A stretch of 64,000 bases of DNA from Salinibacterium sp. (GCA_019638845.1 JAHBSZ010000002.1:310001-374000), one strand, 5' to 3'; positions 16,560 to 25,394 are shown, counted from the first letter of the stretch. Numbers and translations: made by a program. Notes: a model not told the origin generated them from the sequence alone.

Positions 16560-19357
16560 TCGACCGGCCCTTCGACACCCGTCACGCGCGCCGATCGGGC
16601 ACGGCGTCGACGCGTCGTGGGGATGGCAAGCAGCACAGCCACGAGGAACACGATTCCCTGGCCCACGAGCACGACGATGCCCACGGTGCTCCCGAGCGGA
16701 CCGGGCCCACCGGGGGCGGATCCCGTCGCGAGTCCGTTGTAGTGCCACAGCGTGCCGCTGGTGGTGTCCCCGATCGGCGTGAGAACTCGGTTGCCGTCGA
16801 GGGCGTCGGTGAGGCGCTGTCGGGTCGAGTCCGAGGCATCCGCGTCATGAGGCACCAGGATGAAAGCGATCTGGAGACTGTCGAGTTCTGACGCGACGTC
16901 GAAACCGCTGCGGGAGGCCAAGTTGCCCGCGAGCACGGCGAGTCGCTCTTCGTCGCTCGTGACGACGGTGTCGGTTGCAGCAAGGGTCGACTGCTCGTCG
17001 AGTGTGGTCCCCAATCCCCGTTGCACGGTTACGGCGATACCGCCGTCAGGCTGCGCGGCGATCTCGAGCGTCCCGAGTGACGGGCTCGACGCGGCCTCAG
17101 CAGACGCGAAGGCCGGAAGAAGTCGCCCGTTGCTCGCTGCGACCGCCGTGGCACCCTCTGCCGACGCTGCAAGAGAGGGAACGGCAAGAACAACGAGGAA
17201 CACGGCTGCCAGAAGCGCGGGTACCCGCGCGGACCTGCCCAACCCTTCAAGCGACAACGTGAGCGCACCCACAAGACCGAGCCAGTAGACGCTGAGCGCG
17301 GCTCCCGGCCAGATCGCACTCGCGGTCGAGCCCACGAGAGACACCTGCAGGTGTAGGCAGGCGACGGCGGTCACGAACCCGAGCAGTCCGAGCACCATCG
17401 CGGGGATGCCCCGGGCCGCACCGGGTAGCAGGGGGGCAAGTAGCGCGAGAATTCCGAGCGGGGCGAGGAGCACAATGACGACCACCGGAGCAGCGGCCGC
17501 CGGCACGCCGAGCGCGGCGATGAATGCGTCCCAGCCGTTGAGGCCCGCCGCCGGGGATCCCACGAGGAGCTCGTGCACAGCCGGAGTCGCGAGGCGCAGC
17601 GCCAGTCCCGGCTCAGCGAAGAGCGCCAAGGGGGTTCCTCGCGCGAATTGGTCAAAGATGAGCGGCGCGAACAACACGGCCGCTGGCACGGGAATACCGA
17701 TGACGCGCACAGCACCGCGCGGATTCGCTGCCGCCCACCCAATCAGTGCGACGAGGAGCGCTGGCACGATCATCGGCGCGCTCGCCGCTACCGCTGCGAA
17801 CAGTACCGAGGCGACGGCCGCCATCGACCAGCTTCGCGCCGCCGTGACAACCGTCAGCACGAGGCTCGGCAAGAGCACATGCGCGATCACGGCTCCCGGA
17901 TGCCCACCGCTGAGTGATGCGAGCAGTGGCGGTGCGACACCCCACGCAATCGCGGCCACCGCGGGACCCCATGCCTTTGTCGAGAACCGAGCGGCACACC
18001 ACCATGCTGCGAGCGCGGAGAGTGGAATGGCGATGAGGTAGAGCAACACCATGCTGAACGAGGGCGACCAGAACGTGAGGCTGCCGAGAACCGCCAGCAC
18101 GTAGCTGAAGGGATCGGACGCGCCCGTGAATCCGGCGCCGAGATCATGCCAGGCATAACCGACGTGCGACCACAGTTCGCCTACGGTGGCGCTGAGCGGC
18201 AGGAGTCCGCCGCCAGCCAGGGCTGAGGCATTGGCGAACCGCCCGAAGGCCAGAATGCCGAGTACCGCCGCGAGAAGCACTACCCAAGCTCCACCGCCAG
18301 CGAAGAAGCCTGGCCGCTCGACCGGTGGGATACCGGTCGCCGCGGCGGCGGAACGCTCACCCGATCGCAGTTCGCGAAGGTCGCGCGCCGTGATGCGCAG
18401 TGCTCCGATGGCTCCCCACCCCATGCGTCGGTTACGGCGCAGCGTGCGTCTGGCTGCAGGAACACTCCCGTCGAATGCGGCTCCGATAGCGGCGGCGAGT
18501 TCACCGCCGACGAATCCCGGGCGCTTTGCGATGAGGTGCACGAGGGAGCGCAGGATCCCGAGAGGCAGCAGCGCGAGCCAGTGCAGGGGAACAACCATCG
18601 CCGGCGCATAGACCATTCGCCGGTGCAGTTGTGCCGATCTGCGCACGCGGTTCTGCGCCCCGGCGCCGAGGGAGCGACGACCGAACAGCTCCGCTGGCCC
18701 CGCCGAGGCCACCCGTGCGACCGGGACGCCCACGACGCGATGGCCGGCAAGGCGGGCTCGCACAGCGAAGTCGAGAGCAGCGTCAGTGCTCGGCAACCCG
18801 GGATCGAACCCGCCGAGAGTGGTCCACACCGAGCGGCGCACGAGCATCCCGCCTGCTGCCACGGCCAGGAGGTCGCTGTGCATGTCGTGCTGAGCCTGAT
18901 CGAGTTCGCCGGACACCAGACTTACCGAACGACCGTAATCGGTCATGGTCTCGCCGAAGCTGGCGATGACTCCAGGCTCGTCCCAGCGCATCAACTTGGG
19001 GCCGGCAATGGCAACAGAGGGGGCGACCTCGACTGCGGCAAGCATCGCGGAGAGAGCCGAGGGGTCTGGCGCATTGTCGTGACCGAGCAGCCACACCCAT
19101 TCGGTGTCGGCTGACTGGGCTGGTGCGACCTGGAGAGCGCGCGCCACGGCCCTGCCGAATGTCTTACTACCCGGCGCTGAAACGACGTTCGTGGGCGAGG
19201 TCGCCGTCATGATGGCGAGAGATTCGTCCGAGGATCCGGTATCGACGAGTACTACCGAGTCGGGTCGCCGAGTCTGCGCCGCGAGGGCGGCAAGTGTTCG
19301 CGGGAGGTACTTCGCCCCATTCCTGGCGACGAGCACAGCGATGACTCTCGGCTGCAT
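16556..19357 (-). CDS. Large GT2 glycosyltransferase with multispanning membrane domain
   Basis: The 933-residue protein has an N-terminal GT-A glycosyltransferase-2 domain: V-I-A-V-L-V-A-R-N-G at the start, V-L-V-D-T-G-S-S-D near residue 36 and W-L-L-G-H-D-N-A-P-D near residue 88. From about residue 250 onward come more than ten hydrophobic segments and then a soluble loop (about 740-880). It probably transfers a sugar at the inner membrane face for a cell-wall glycan. TAGTCT lies 9 nt upstream of the ATG. The gene order WhiB, GT2, DUF5719 is conserved in Micrococcales. The H-D-N in place of a clear DxD leaves catalytic status open. Confidence 0.88.
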   Translation of the reverse strand: MQPRVIAVLVARNGAKYLPRTLAALAAQTRRPDSVVLVDTGSSDESLAIMTATSPTNVVSAPGSKTFGRAVARALQVAPAQSADTEWVWLLGHDNAPDPSALSAMLAAVEVAPSVAIAGPKLMRWDEPGVIASFGETMTDYGRSVSLVSGELDQAQHDMHSDLLAVAAGGMLVRRSVWTTLGGFDPGLPSTDAALDFAVRARLAGHRVVGVPVARVASAGPAELFGRRSLGAGAQNRVRRSAQLHRRMVYAPAMVVPLHWLALLPLGILRSLVHLIAKRPGFVGGELAAAIGAAFDGSVPAARRTLRRNRRMGWGAIGALRITARDLRELRSGERSAAAATGIPPVERPGFFAGGGAWVVLLAAVLGILAFGRFANASALAGGGLLPLSATVGELWSHVGYAWHDLGAGFTGASDPFSYVLAVLGSLTFWSPSFSMVLLYLIAIPLSALAAWWCAARFSTKAWGPAVAAIAWGVAPPLLASLSGGHPGAVIAHVLLPSLVLTVVTAARSWSMAAVASVLFAAVAASAPMIVPALLVALIGWAAANPRGAVRVIGIPVPAAVLFAPLIFDQFARGTPLALFAEPGLALRLATPAVHELLVGSPAAGLNGWDAFIAALGVPAAAAPVVVIVLLAPLGILALLAPLLPGAARGIPAMVLGLLGFVTAVACLHLQVSLVGSTASAIWPGAALSVYWLGLVGALTLSLEGLGRSARVPALLAAVFLVVLAVPSLAASAEGATAVAASNGRLLPAFASAEAASSPSLGTLEIAAQPDGGIAVTVQRGLGTTLDEQSTLAATDTVVTSDEERLAVLAGNLASRSGFDVASELDSLQIAFILVPHDADASDSTRQRLTDALDGNRVLTPIGDTTSGTLWHYNGLATGSAPGGPGPLGSTVGIVVLVGQGIVFLVAVLLAIPTTRRRRARSARVTGVEGPVE

Positions 19358-19431
19358 GACGTGACGAGACTATGCGGGGTAGTGCGGCCTGTGGAGGTGG
19401 CTCGCGGCAGTTCGTCGAGCCTGTGTGTCGG

Positions 19432-19770
19432 CTAAGCTCGTTTGCGCAATTTGCGGCGCTCACGCTCGGAAAGACCGCCCCAAATACCGAAACGCTCATC
19501 ATTCTCGAGGGCGTAATCCAAGCAGCGGGTTCGAACCTCACAGGAGGTGCAAATCTTCTTCGCGTCGCGCGTCGATCCGCCCTTCTCCGGGAAGAAGGCC
19601 TCAGGATCGGTCTGGGCGCACAGCGAGTCCGACTGCCAGGCGAGGGGATTCTCATCGTCCTCGGCTACCTGCTGTCGAACTCCGGGCACTCCGAGCTTGA
19701 CGGGGTCAACAAACCAGTCGTCGGGAACGCCGGCGCCTAAGCCAGGATTGCGATATCCGTTGTTCGCCAT
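19432..19770 (-). CDS. whiB: WhiB-family iron-sulfur transcription factor (WhiB2/WhmD type)
   Basis: The 112-residue protein has the four WhiB cysteines (C51, C74, C77, C83; C-x22-C-x2-C-x5-C) that bind a [4Fe-4S] cluster, followed by the turn G-I-W-G-G at 96-100 and the basic tail R-E-R-R-K-L-R-K. The start at 19770 is preceded by GGAGGGGAG (19778-19786) with 7 nt spacing. Its position next to the GT2/DUF5719/metallopeptidase/DUF3499 block matches WhiB2 (WhmD, Rv3260c), a regulator of septation and cell division in Mycobacterium. The specific WhiB2 assignment rests on synteny. Confidence 0.93.
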   Translation of the reverse strand: MANNGYRNPGLGAGVPDDWFVDPVKLGVPGVRQQVAEDDENPLAWQSDSLCAQTDPEAFFPEKGGSTRDAKKICTSCEVRTRCLDYALENDERFGIWGGLSERERRKLRKRA

Positions 19771-19820
19771 GCTCGATCTCCCCTCCGCACTCGACCTGAA
19801 CACCTAGCGCGTTAGGGATA

Positions 19821-19849
19821 ATTACACCGTTGTAGTTACTCCACGTCAA
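19821..19849 (-). promoter_or_regulatory. Sigma70-like promoter of whiB
   Basis: On the minus strand TTGACG (19849-19844), 17 nt, then TGTAAT (19826-19821) form a near-consensus promoter. Transcription near 19814 would give a leader of about 45 nt that contains the strong ribosome site. It is one of the few conventional promoters in a window rich in leaderless starts. Confidence 0.6.
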
Positions 19850-19874
19850 GTCGGGAATGATAAATCCCTCAATC

Positions 19875-20849
19875 TCAGACCGAGGGTTCTACCGCTCGGC
19901 GTGTTGCAATCCACTGGCTTTCGACCATCTCGCGCAACGTGTGCCGCATCATCCAGTCAAGATCGCGTGCCGCGAGATCACCGCTGGCGACGATACGGTC
20001 CGGGTCTCCGGCACGTCGGGGGCCAACTTCGGGCGTGAAGGCGATACCGGTTGCCTCCGCAACTGCGGTCATGATTTCGCCCACCGAGCTTCCCCGTCCA
20101 CTGCCGAGGTTGTAGGCCGCCTCTAGGGACTCTCCAGCGTCGAGACGCTGGGCTGCTGCTACGTGTGCTTCAGCAAGATCGGCGACATGGATGTAGTCCC
20201 GCACGTTCGTTCCGTCCGGGGTTGCATAGTCATTGCCGTTGACACGTGGCGTGCGCCCCTCGATGAGGGCGGTGAACACGAGGGGTAGCAGGTTGTGTGG
20301 GCTTGAGTCGTAGAGTGCCGGGTCACCGGAGCCCACCACGTTGAAGTATCGAAGGGATGTGTGCCGCAGGTCACGCGCAACGCCCTGATCGGCAAGCAGC
20401 CACTCGCCGATGAGCTTCGATTCTCCGTACGGCGACTGCGGGTTCTTCGGAGTCTGCTCGGTCACCAGATCGGTGTCGGGCATCCCGTACACGGCTGCGC
20501 TCGACGAGAACACGATGCGGTCCACGCCTTTCGACTCCATGGCGGCGAGAAGCGTGGCCGTCCCCATCACGTTCTGCTGGTACGTGTGGAGGGGCTGCTG
20601 CACCGAGACTCCCGCGTACTTGAATCCCGCGACGTGGATGACTCCGCTCACGTCGTGGTCAGCCATGGTGTCCAGGAGCAGAGCGCCGTCGAGAATCGAG
20701 CCGCGCACGAACGGAACCTCCGGAGGCACGAAATCGCCGTGCCCCGTGGAGAGATCGTCGAGCACCACCGTTCGTAGGTTCGCGCCGCGAAGTGCCCGCA
20801 CAATATGCGATCCGATGTATCCCGCACCGCCGGTTACGAGCCAAGTCAT
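19875..20849 (-). CDS. galE: UDP-glucose 4-epimerase
   Basis: The 324-residue short-chain dehydrogenase has the NAD motif G-G-A-G-Y-I-G-S-H at residues 6-14, the catalytic S-S-S-A-A-V-Y-G segment and Y-G-E-S-K (Tyr and Lys of the YxxxK pair), then Y-F-N-V-V-G. The length and signatures match GalE, which interconverts UDP-glucose and UDP-galactose in the cytosol and supplies galactose for glycans. The ATG at 20849 is set by a -10 exactly 7 nt upstream; the frame stays open to 20933 but that part would lie upstream of the transcript. whiB follows after about 100 bp. Confidence 0.93.
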   Translation of the reverse strand: MTWLVTGGAGYIGSHIVRALRGANLRTVVLDDLSTGHGDFVPPEVPFVRGSILDGALLLDTMADHDVSGVIHVAGFKYAGVSVQQPLHTYQQNVMGTATLLAAMESKGVDRIVFSSSAAVYGMPDTDLVTEQTPKNPQSPYGESKLIGEWLLADQGVARDLRHTSLRYFNVVGSGDPALYDSSPHNLLPLVFTALIEGRTPRVNGNDYATPDGTNVRDYIHVADLAEAHVAAAQRLDAGESLEAAYNLGSGRGSSVGEIMTAVAEATGIAFTPEVGPRRAGDPDRIVASGDLAARDLDWMMRHTLREMVESQWIATRRAVEPSV

Positions 20850-20862
20850 GCGGACAACGCTA
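20850..20862 (-). promoter_or_regulatory. Leaderless -10 of galE (TAGCGT, 7 nt)
   Basis: TAGCGT on the minus strand (20862-20857) is followed by 7 nt and the galE ATG. Its first three bases are also the stop codon of the upstream 33-residue open frame. Confidence 0.5.
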
Positions 20863-20961
20863 TCGGCTCCGGACGCGACGATACCCGTCCATGAGAGTGA
20901 CGCGCACGGTAGCGACGATGGCGACCGCGGCAATCACAGCGGTGATGAGCAGAAGTATCAT
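20860..20961 (-). CDS. Small single-helix membrane protein (33 aa), unrecognised
   Basis: An ATG at 20961 opens a 33-residue frame. Residues 1-22 (M-I-L-L-L-I-T-A-V-I-A-A-V-A-I and onward) form one hydrophobic helix, followed by a short basic tail (D-G-Y-R-R-V-R-S-R) ending at TAG. The tail charge predicts the C-terminus in the cytosol. A TAGAGT -10 sits exactly 7 nt before the ATG, the same arrangement as at nine other genes here. It lies between galE and the divergent GlxA regulator. I do not recognise a family. A chance frame is possible, but composition and promoter placement both favour a real gene. Confidence 0.6.
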   Translation of the reverse strand: MILLLITAVIAAVAIVATVRVTLMDGYRRVRSR

Positions 20962-20974
20962 GGCAGTAACTCTA
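20962..20974 (-). promoter_or_regulatory. Leaderless -10 of small membrane protein (TAGAGT, 7 nt)
   Basis: TAGAGT on the minus strand (20974-20969), 7 nt, then the ATG at 20961. It is the main support that the 33-residue frame is expressed. Confidence 0.5.
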
Positions 20975-21045
20975 TGATTTGCAATAAACAGCCACCAGTG
21001 GCAGTATTGCCACAGTTCGGCCCATTTCTGCCAAGGAGTCCGCTC

Positions 21046-21999
21046 GTGCTCAAGAACGTCGTACTGCTCGCTCTCCCCGGTGTCGCCCCCTTCGAATTCG
21101 GCGTCGTGTGCGAGGTCTTCGGCATCGATCGCAGCGATACCGGTGGTCCCGCCTTCGACTTCACCATCGCTACCGCAGACCCCGGGCCGGTCACGACCAG
21201 CCTCGGCTACGACATGGTGATCACGACCGGCCTCGAGGTCGCGGCGCACGCCGACCTCATTGCCGTGCCCGCCCACCGCATCAACGACATCGACCCGCGG
21301 TATCTCGAGGTGATCCGTCAGGCAGAAGCTCGGGGGGCCTGGGTGCTGAGCGTGTGCAGCGGCGCCTTCGCCCTCGCGGAGGCGGGCATCCTCGAAGGTC
21401 GCCGCGCCACGACGCACTGGATGCACGCCGACCTGCTTGCGGCACGATTCCCGGGAACCCAAGTCGACCCCGACGTACTCTTCGTCGAAGACCGCAAAGT
21501 CGTCACGAGCGCCGGTACCGCCGCTGGGATCGACGCGGCACTGCACATCGTTCGCAAGGAACACGGTGCCGCCGCGACGAACGTGATCGCGCGCCGCATG
21601 GTGGTGCCTCCACAGCGCGACGGCGGGCAGTCGCAGTACATCGAGCAGCCCGTCAAGGCGGAGTGCGCGGATTCCTTTGCCGCGGTTGCCGAGTGGATGC
21701 TCGAGAATCTCGCGGAGGACCTTACTGTCGACCAACTCGCCCGAAGAGCCCTCATGTCGAGTAGAACCTTCGCGCGGCGCTTCCGGGCCGACATGGGGAC
21801 GACGCCGGCGGCCTGGCTCAATCGCCAGCGCCTGATCCGAGCGCAGCAGTTGCTCGAACAGACCGATCACGGCCTCGAGACCATTGCCCAAGAGACCGGA
21901 TTCGGCACGGCAGCAGTCATGCGGCACCACTTCATCAAGGTGTTACAGACCTCGCCGCAGGCCTATCGGCGGGCATTCGGCGCTCGGCTCGCCAGCTGA
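21046..21999 (+). CDS. GlxA-family AraC-type transcriptional regulator
   Basis: The 317-residue protein combines an N-terminal DJ-1/PfpI-like domain (L-L-A-L-P-G-V-A-P-F-E; nucleophile-elbow segment V-C-S-G-A-F-A-L-A near residue 103) with a C-terminal AraC/XylS double helix-turn-helix (L-T-V-D-Q-L-A-R-R-A, F-A-R-R-F-R-A, then I-A-Q-E-T-G-F-G-T). GlxA regulators respond to small amide or nucleoside-like ligands, but the ligand is unknown here. The GTG at 21046 follows AAGGAG (21033-21038) with 7 nt spacing, which fixes the start well inside a longer open frame. Confidence 0.9.
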   Translation: MLKNVVLLALPGVAPFEFGVVCEVFGIDRSDTGGPAFDFTIATADPGPVTTSLGYDMVITTGLEVAAHADLIAVPAHRINDIDPRYLEVIRQAEARGAWVLSVCSGAFALAEAGILEGRRATTHWMHADLLAARFPGTQVDPDVLFVEDRKVVTSAGTAAGIDAALHIVRKEHGAAATNVIARRMVVPPQRDGGQSQYIEQPVKAECADSFAAVAEWMLENLAEDLTVDQLARRALMSSRTFARRFRADMGTTPAAWLNRQRLIRAQQLLEQTDHGLETIAQETGFGTAAVMRHHFIKVLQTSPQAYRRAFGARLAS

Positions 22000-22030
22000 A
22001 CGCGACACCGCTGATAGCGTTGCGGGCACG

Positions 22031-23017
22031 ATGAGACGCGCACTAATCACCGGCATTACGGGCCAGGACGGGCTGTACCTCGGCGAGCTTCTTGCCGACA
22101 AGGGCTACGAGGTGCACGGTCTCGTGCGCAGCGCGAGCGGCGAACGATACAACGCGGTGGTCGAAGCGGTCCCCTCCGCGACTCTGCATGTCGCTGACCT
22201 CACCGACCCCATGAGCCTGCTCCGATCCCTCGAACTTGCCCAGCCCGACGAGGTGTACAACCTCGGAGGCATCTCGTTCGTCGGGTCGTCGTGGGAGCAC
22301 GCGAGCGCCATTGCCGACGTCACGGGCAAGGGTGTGCTCAACCTGCTCGATGCAATCCGCCTCTACGTGGGCGAGGACATGGAACGTATCCGCTTCTACC
22401 AAGCGTCGAGCTCTGAGATGTTCGGCAAAGCGCAAGAGGTTCCCCAGCACGAACGCACTGCATTTTGGCCCCGGTCTCCCTACGGAGTCTCCAAGACTTT
22501 CGGACATTTCATGACGATCAACTACCGGGAGTCCTACGGGCTCTATGCGGCGTCGGGAATCCTCTTCAACCACGAATCCCCCCGCCGTGGTCCGGAGTTC
22601 GTGACCCGCAAGATTTCACGCGCCGTGGCCCGCATCTCGTTAGGGATCGAGAACTCACTCTCGATGGGGAATCTCGATGCGCGGCGAGACTGGGGCTTCG
22701 CCGGAGACTTCGTGCGCGCAATGTGGCTCATCCTGCAGCAACCCGTTGCGGACGACTACATCATCGCCACCGGTCAGACTCACGCGGTGCGTGATTTCCT
22801 CGACCTCGCTTTCGCCGCCGTCGACATCACCGACTGGGAACAGTACGTGAAGATCGATCCTCGTTTTCTGCGCCCGACCGAAGGCGAACAACTCGTGGGC
22901 GATACGACGAAGGCGCGCGAGGTACTCGGCTGGGCCCCGACCGTGTCCTTCGAAGAACTCGTGACGATGATGGTCGAGGCCGACCTCGCTACCGAGAAGC
23001 GGGCGGCCGGGCTCTAA
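22031..23017 (+). CDS. gmd: GDP-mannose 4,6-dehydratase-like (first copy)
   Basis: The 328-residue extended SDR starts with the nucleotide motif G-I-T-G-Q-D-G-L-Y-L. It carries Q-A-S-S-S-E-M-F-G and Y-G-V-S-K (catalytic Tyr and Lys) and the GMD-typical N-H-E-S-P-R-R-G and [10 protein letters not shown]. It should turn GDP-D-mannose into GDP-4-keto-6-deoxymannose, the precursor of GDP-fucose and GDP-rhamnose. It is paired with manA, which feeds GDP-mannose, and their 3' ends overlap by 4 bp. A second, more canonical gmd lies at 58782-59822. TAGCGT lies 10 nt before the ATG. The reductase partner could be encoded far downstream or outside the window. Confidence 0.88.
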   Translation: MRRALITGITGQDGLYLGELLADKGYEVHGLVRSASGERYNAVVEAVPSATLHVADLTDPMSLLRSLELAQPDEVYNLGGISFVGSSWEHASAIADVTGKGVLNLLDAIRLYVGEDMERIRFYQASSSEMFGKAQEVPQHERTAFWPRSPYGVSKTFGHFMTINYRESYGLYAASGILFNHESPRRGPEFVTRKISRAVARISLGIENSLSMGNLDARRDWGFAGDFVRAMWLILQQPVADDYIIATGQTHAVRDFLDLAFAAVDITDWEQYVKIDPRFLRPTEGEQLVGDTTKAREVLGWAPTVSFEELVTMMVEADLATEKRAAGL

Positions 23018-24123
23018 AGGCGACCAGTGGTGGCCAGGAACACCGTTCCGAGGCCAGCGAACTCCAGCATGCCCTCGTCGGGTGTGATGTAGACCGCATC
23101 GCCACGGGAGAGGTTGTATGCGGCTCCCCTCCCGACGATTTCGAGATCACCGTCGGTGCACAGGGCGATCCCCGGCCCGGTGAGCTCATACGAACCTTCA
23201 TCCTCGATCGTGACGAGCACGAAGTCGGGAACCTCTGGGCGAAATACGTTGACCCCGCTCGACGGCGTCTTCGGCACCAGGTACGGCACCTCGACGGGCC
23301 GGAAATCGAGCACGGCAAGCAGTTCGCCAACATCGACGTGCTTGGGCGTGAGCCCGCCGCGCAAGACATTGTCGGAGCTCGTCATGAGCTCGATGCCCAC
23401 GCCGCGCAGGTAGGCGTGAACATTCCCCGCAGGCAGCGACAGCACTTGACCCTTCGTGAGCGTCACCCGGTTGAGCATGAGCGAGATAACGATTCCGGGG
23501 TCACCGGGATAGTCGCGGGCGAGGGATGCCGCAGTCTCCAGTTCGGGTGTGCTGCCGTCCGCGAGTGCCACCACGGTCGACACGAGCTCGTCGACGCCGT
23601 CGCCGCGAGTGATGAGCCACTCGAAGACGTCGCGGATCGCGGCATCCGTGCTCAGGCGATCGCGCCAGTCACTGAGCGCAGGCGCCGGAGCCAACGTGTC
23701 GATGACCGCCCGGATGCTCGCCGCCGAACGAAAACCGCAGAGCGCATCGAACTCGTCGCTGAGCGCGTAGATGAGCTCAGGCTTTGGATACTCGTCCTTG
23801 TAGTTTCGGTTCGGCGCGTCGAGGGCGATTCCGGCGGCATTCTCGCGAGCGAAACCCGCGCGGGCTTGCTCCGCAGTCGGGTGTGCCTGAAGCGAAAGCG
23901 CAGAACCTGCTGCGAGCACCTTGAGCAGGAATGGCAGTCGTCCACCGACCACGTCGATGAGGGTCTCCTCGGATCCGACGATGCGACTGGGCGACCCGGG
24001 GTGCGCACCGAGCCAGAGTTCCGCCTCGATGGCGCCCGATGCCTCGAGCCCGAGCAACGCGGAGATCTCTCCGCGGCTTCCCCACGCGTAGTCGCGCGGC
24101 GAATTGGTGATGCCTACAAACAC
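23014..24123 (-). CDS. manA: Mannose-6-phosphate isomerase, class I
   Basis: The 369-residue cytosolic zinc enzyme converts fructose 6-phosphate and mannose 6-phosphate, feeding GDP-mannose. Type I signatures are N-S-P-R-D-Y-A-W-G-S at the start, L-S-L-Q-A-H-P-T near residue 80 (Gln and His zinc ligands) and Y-K-D-E-Y-P-K-P-E-L near residue 110. The GTG start is preceded by GGAG 9 nt upstream. It converges on gmd with a 4 bp overlap of stops and is divergent from the acyl-CoA dehydrogenase gene, with 80 bp between starts. In other Actinobacteria manA lies near manB and whiB2, so its place here is roughly conserved. Confidence 0.95.
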   Translation of the reverse strand: MFVGITNSPRDYAWGSRGEISALLGLEASGAIEAELWLGAHPGSPSRIVGSEETLIDVVGGRLPFLLKVLAAGSALSLQAHPTAEQARAGFARENAAGIALDAPNRNYKDEYPKPELIYALSDEFDALCGFRSAASIRAVIDTLAPAPALSDWRDRLSTDAAIRDVFEWLITRGDGVDELVSTVVALADGSTPELETAASLARDYPGDPGIVISLMLNRVTLTKGQVLSLPAGNVHAYLRGVGIELMTSSDNVLRGGLTPKHVDVGELLAVLDFRPVEVPYLVPKTPSSGVNVFRPEVPDFVLVTIEDEGSYELTGPGIALCTDGDLEIVGRGAAYNLSRGDAVYITPDEGMLEFAGLGTVFLATTGRL

Positions 24124-24190
24124 GTGTAATCACTCCTCGACGGCATTGGACCAAAGTACCAACCCTCTGGAAGCCCAGGGTGCCGCACCA

Positions 24191-24203
24191 TAGGCTCACA
24201 CCC
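24191..24203 (+). promoter_or_regulatory. Leaderless -10 of acyl-CoA dehydrogenase (TAGGCT, 7 nt)
   Basis: TAGGCT at 24191-24196 is exactly 7 nt before the ATG at 24204, with no ribosome site in between. Confidence 0.5.
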
Positions 24204-25388
24204 ATGACTTTTGAGCCCACCAGTGCCGATTTCTACGGATTCGAGAACAAGCTGACCGATCAGGAGAAGGATCTGATCGTGCGCCTGCGCGCCTTCCTCG
24301 AGGAGAAGGTCCGTCCGGTAGCCAACGATTTGTGGGCCAAGGCCGAGTTCTTTGACCGGGAGGTCGTCGTCAAGGGGCTCGCTGAACTCGGCCTGTTCGG
24401 TCAGCCGTGGGTAGAGACTCAGCACTTCCCCAACAGCGCGGTGTTCCGGGGTTGGGTTGCGCTCGAACTCGCTCGGGTGGACGCATCGGTGGCGACTCTC
24501 GTAGGCATGCAGAACGGCCTCGTGATGGGATCCATCGCAGTCGCCGGCTCACCAGAGCAGCGCGCCGAGTGGCTCCCGAAATTCGCGAGCGGCGAGTTGC
24601 TCGGAGCGTTCGGGCTCACCGAGCCGCTGTCGGGTTCTGACACTGCGCAGGGGCTGCAGACTGTCGCCAAGCGCGACGGTGACAACTGGGTGATCAACGG
24701 CGCCAAGCGGTGGATCGGAAATGGTTCGATCAGCGACGTCACGATCATCTGGGCGCGAGACGCGGACGACAACCAGGTGAAGGGGTTCATCGTCCCAACG
24801 ACCACCCCCGGCTACTCAGCGAAGCGCATCGAAAACAAGCAGGCGCTGCGCATCGTGCAGAACGCCGACATCGTGTTGGAGAACGTTGTCGTCCCCGAGG
24901 CCAACCGGCTGCAGAAGTCGCAGACCTTCCGTGAGACTGCCGCGGTGCTGCGCCTCACCCGGGCCGAGGTCGCCTGGGCCGCCATCGGCAATTCGGTTGG
25001 GGCGTACGACGCGGCCGTCGCCTACGCGAACGACCGCATCCAGTTCGGCAAGCCCATCGGTGGTCATCAGCTCGTTCAAGAACTTCTCGCGAAGAGCCTT
25101 GGCAACATCACCTCCTCGATCGGTTTGGTCACTCGCGTCTCCGAGATGCTCGACGAAGGAATCCAGAAAGACGAGCACTCCGCTCTTGCCAAGGAATACA
25201 CAACGAGCCGGATGCGCGAAACCGTCGCTTGGTGTCGTGAGCTGTTCGGCGGCAACGGCATCGTGATGGACTACGGCGTCATCAAGTTCTTCGCCGATGC
25301 CGAAGCCATCTACTCCTACGAAGGCACACGGGAGATGAACACGCTCATCGTGGGTCGATCGATCACGGGCAAGGCCGCATTCGTCTAG
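24204..25388 (+). CDS. Acyl-CoA dehydrogenase (glutaryl-CoA dehydrogenase-like)
   Basis: The 394-residue flavoprotein has the acyl-CoA dehydrogenase signatures: L-T-E-P-L-S-G-S-D near residue 136, R-W-I-G-N-G near residue 172, and the C-terminal Y-E-G-T-R-E-M-N-T-L with the likely catalytic glutamate. The closest resemblance I recognise is the glutaryl-CoA dehydrogenase subgroup. It oxidises an acyl-CoA to the enoyl-CoA and passes electrons to ETF. It has its own leaderless promoter, and its stop is 19 bp before the O-antigen-ligase-like gene. A functional tie to the glycan genes is not evident. Confidence 0.92.
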   Translation: MTFEPTSADFYGFENKLTDQEKDLIVRLRAFLEEKVRPVANDLWAKAEFFDREVVVKGLAELGLFGQPWVETQHFPNSAVFRGWVALELARVDASVATLVGMQNGLVMGSIAVAGSPEQRAEWLPKFASGELLGAFGLTEPLSGSDTAQGLQTVAKRDGDNWVINGAKRWIGNGSISDVTIIWARDADDNQVKGFIVPTTTPGYSAKRIENKQALRIVQNADIVLENVVVPEANRLQKSQTFRETAAVLRLTRAEVAWAAIGNSVGAYDAAVAYANDRIQFGKPIGGHQLVQELLAKSLGNITSSIGLVTRVSEMLDEGIQKDEHSALAKEYTTSRMRETVAWCRELFGGNGIVMDYGVIKFFADAEAIYSYEGTREMNTLIVGRSITGKAAFV

Positions 25389-25394
25389 CCGCAC

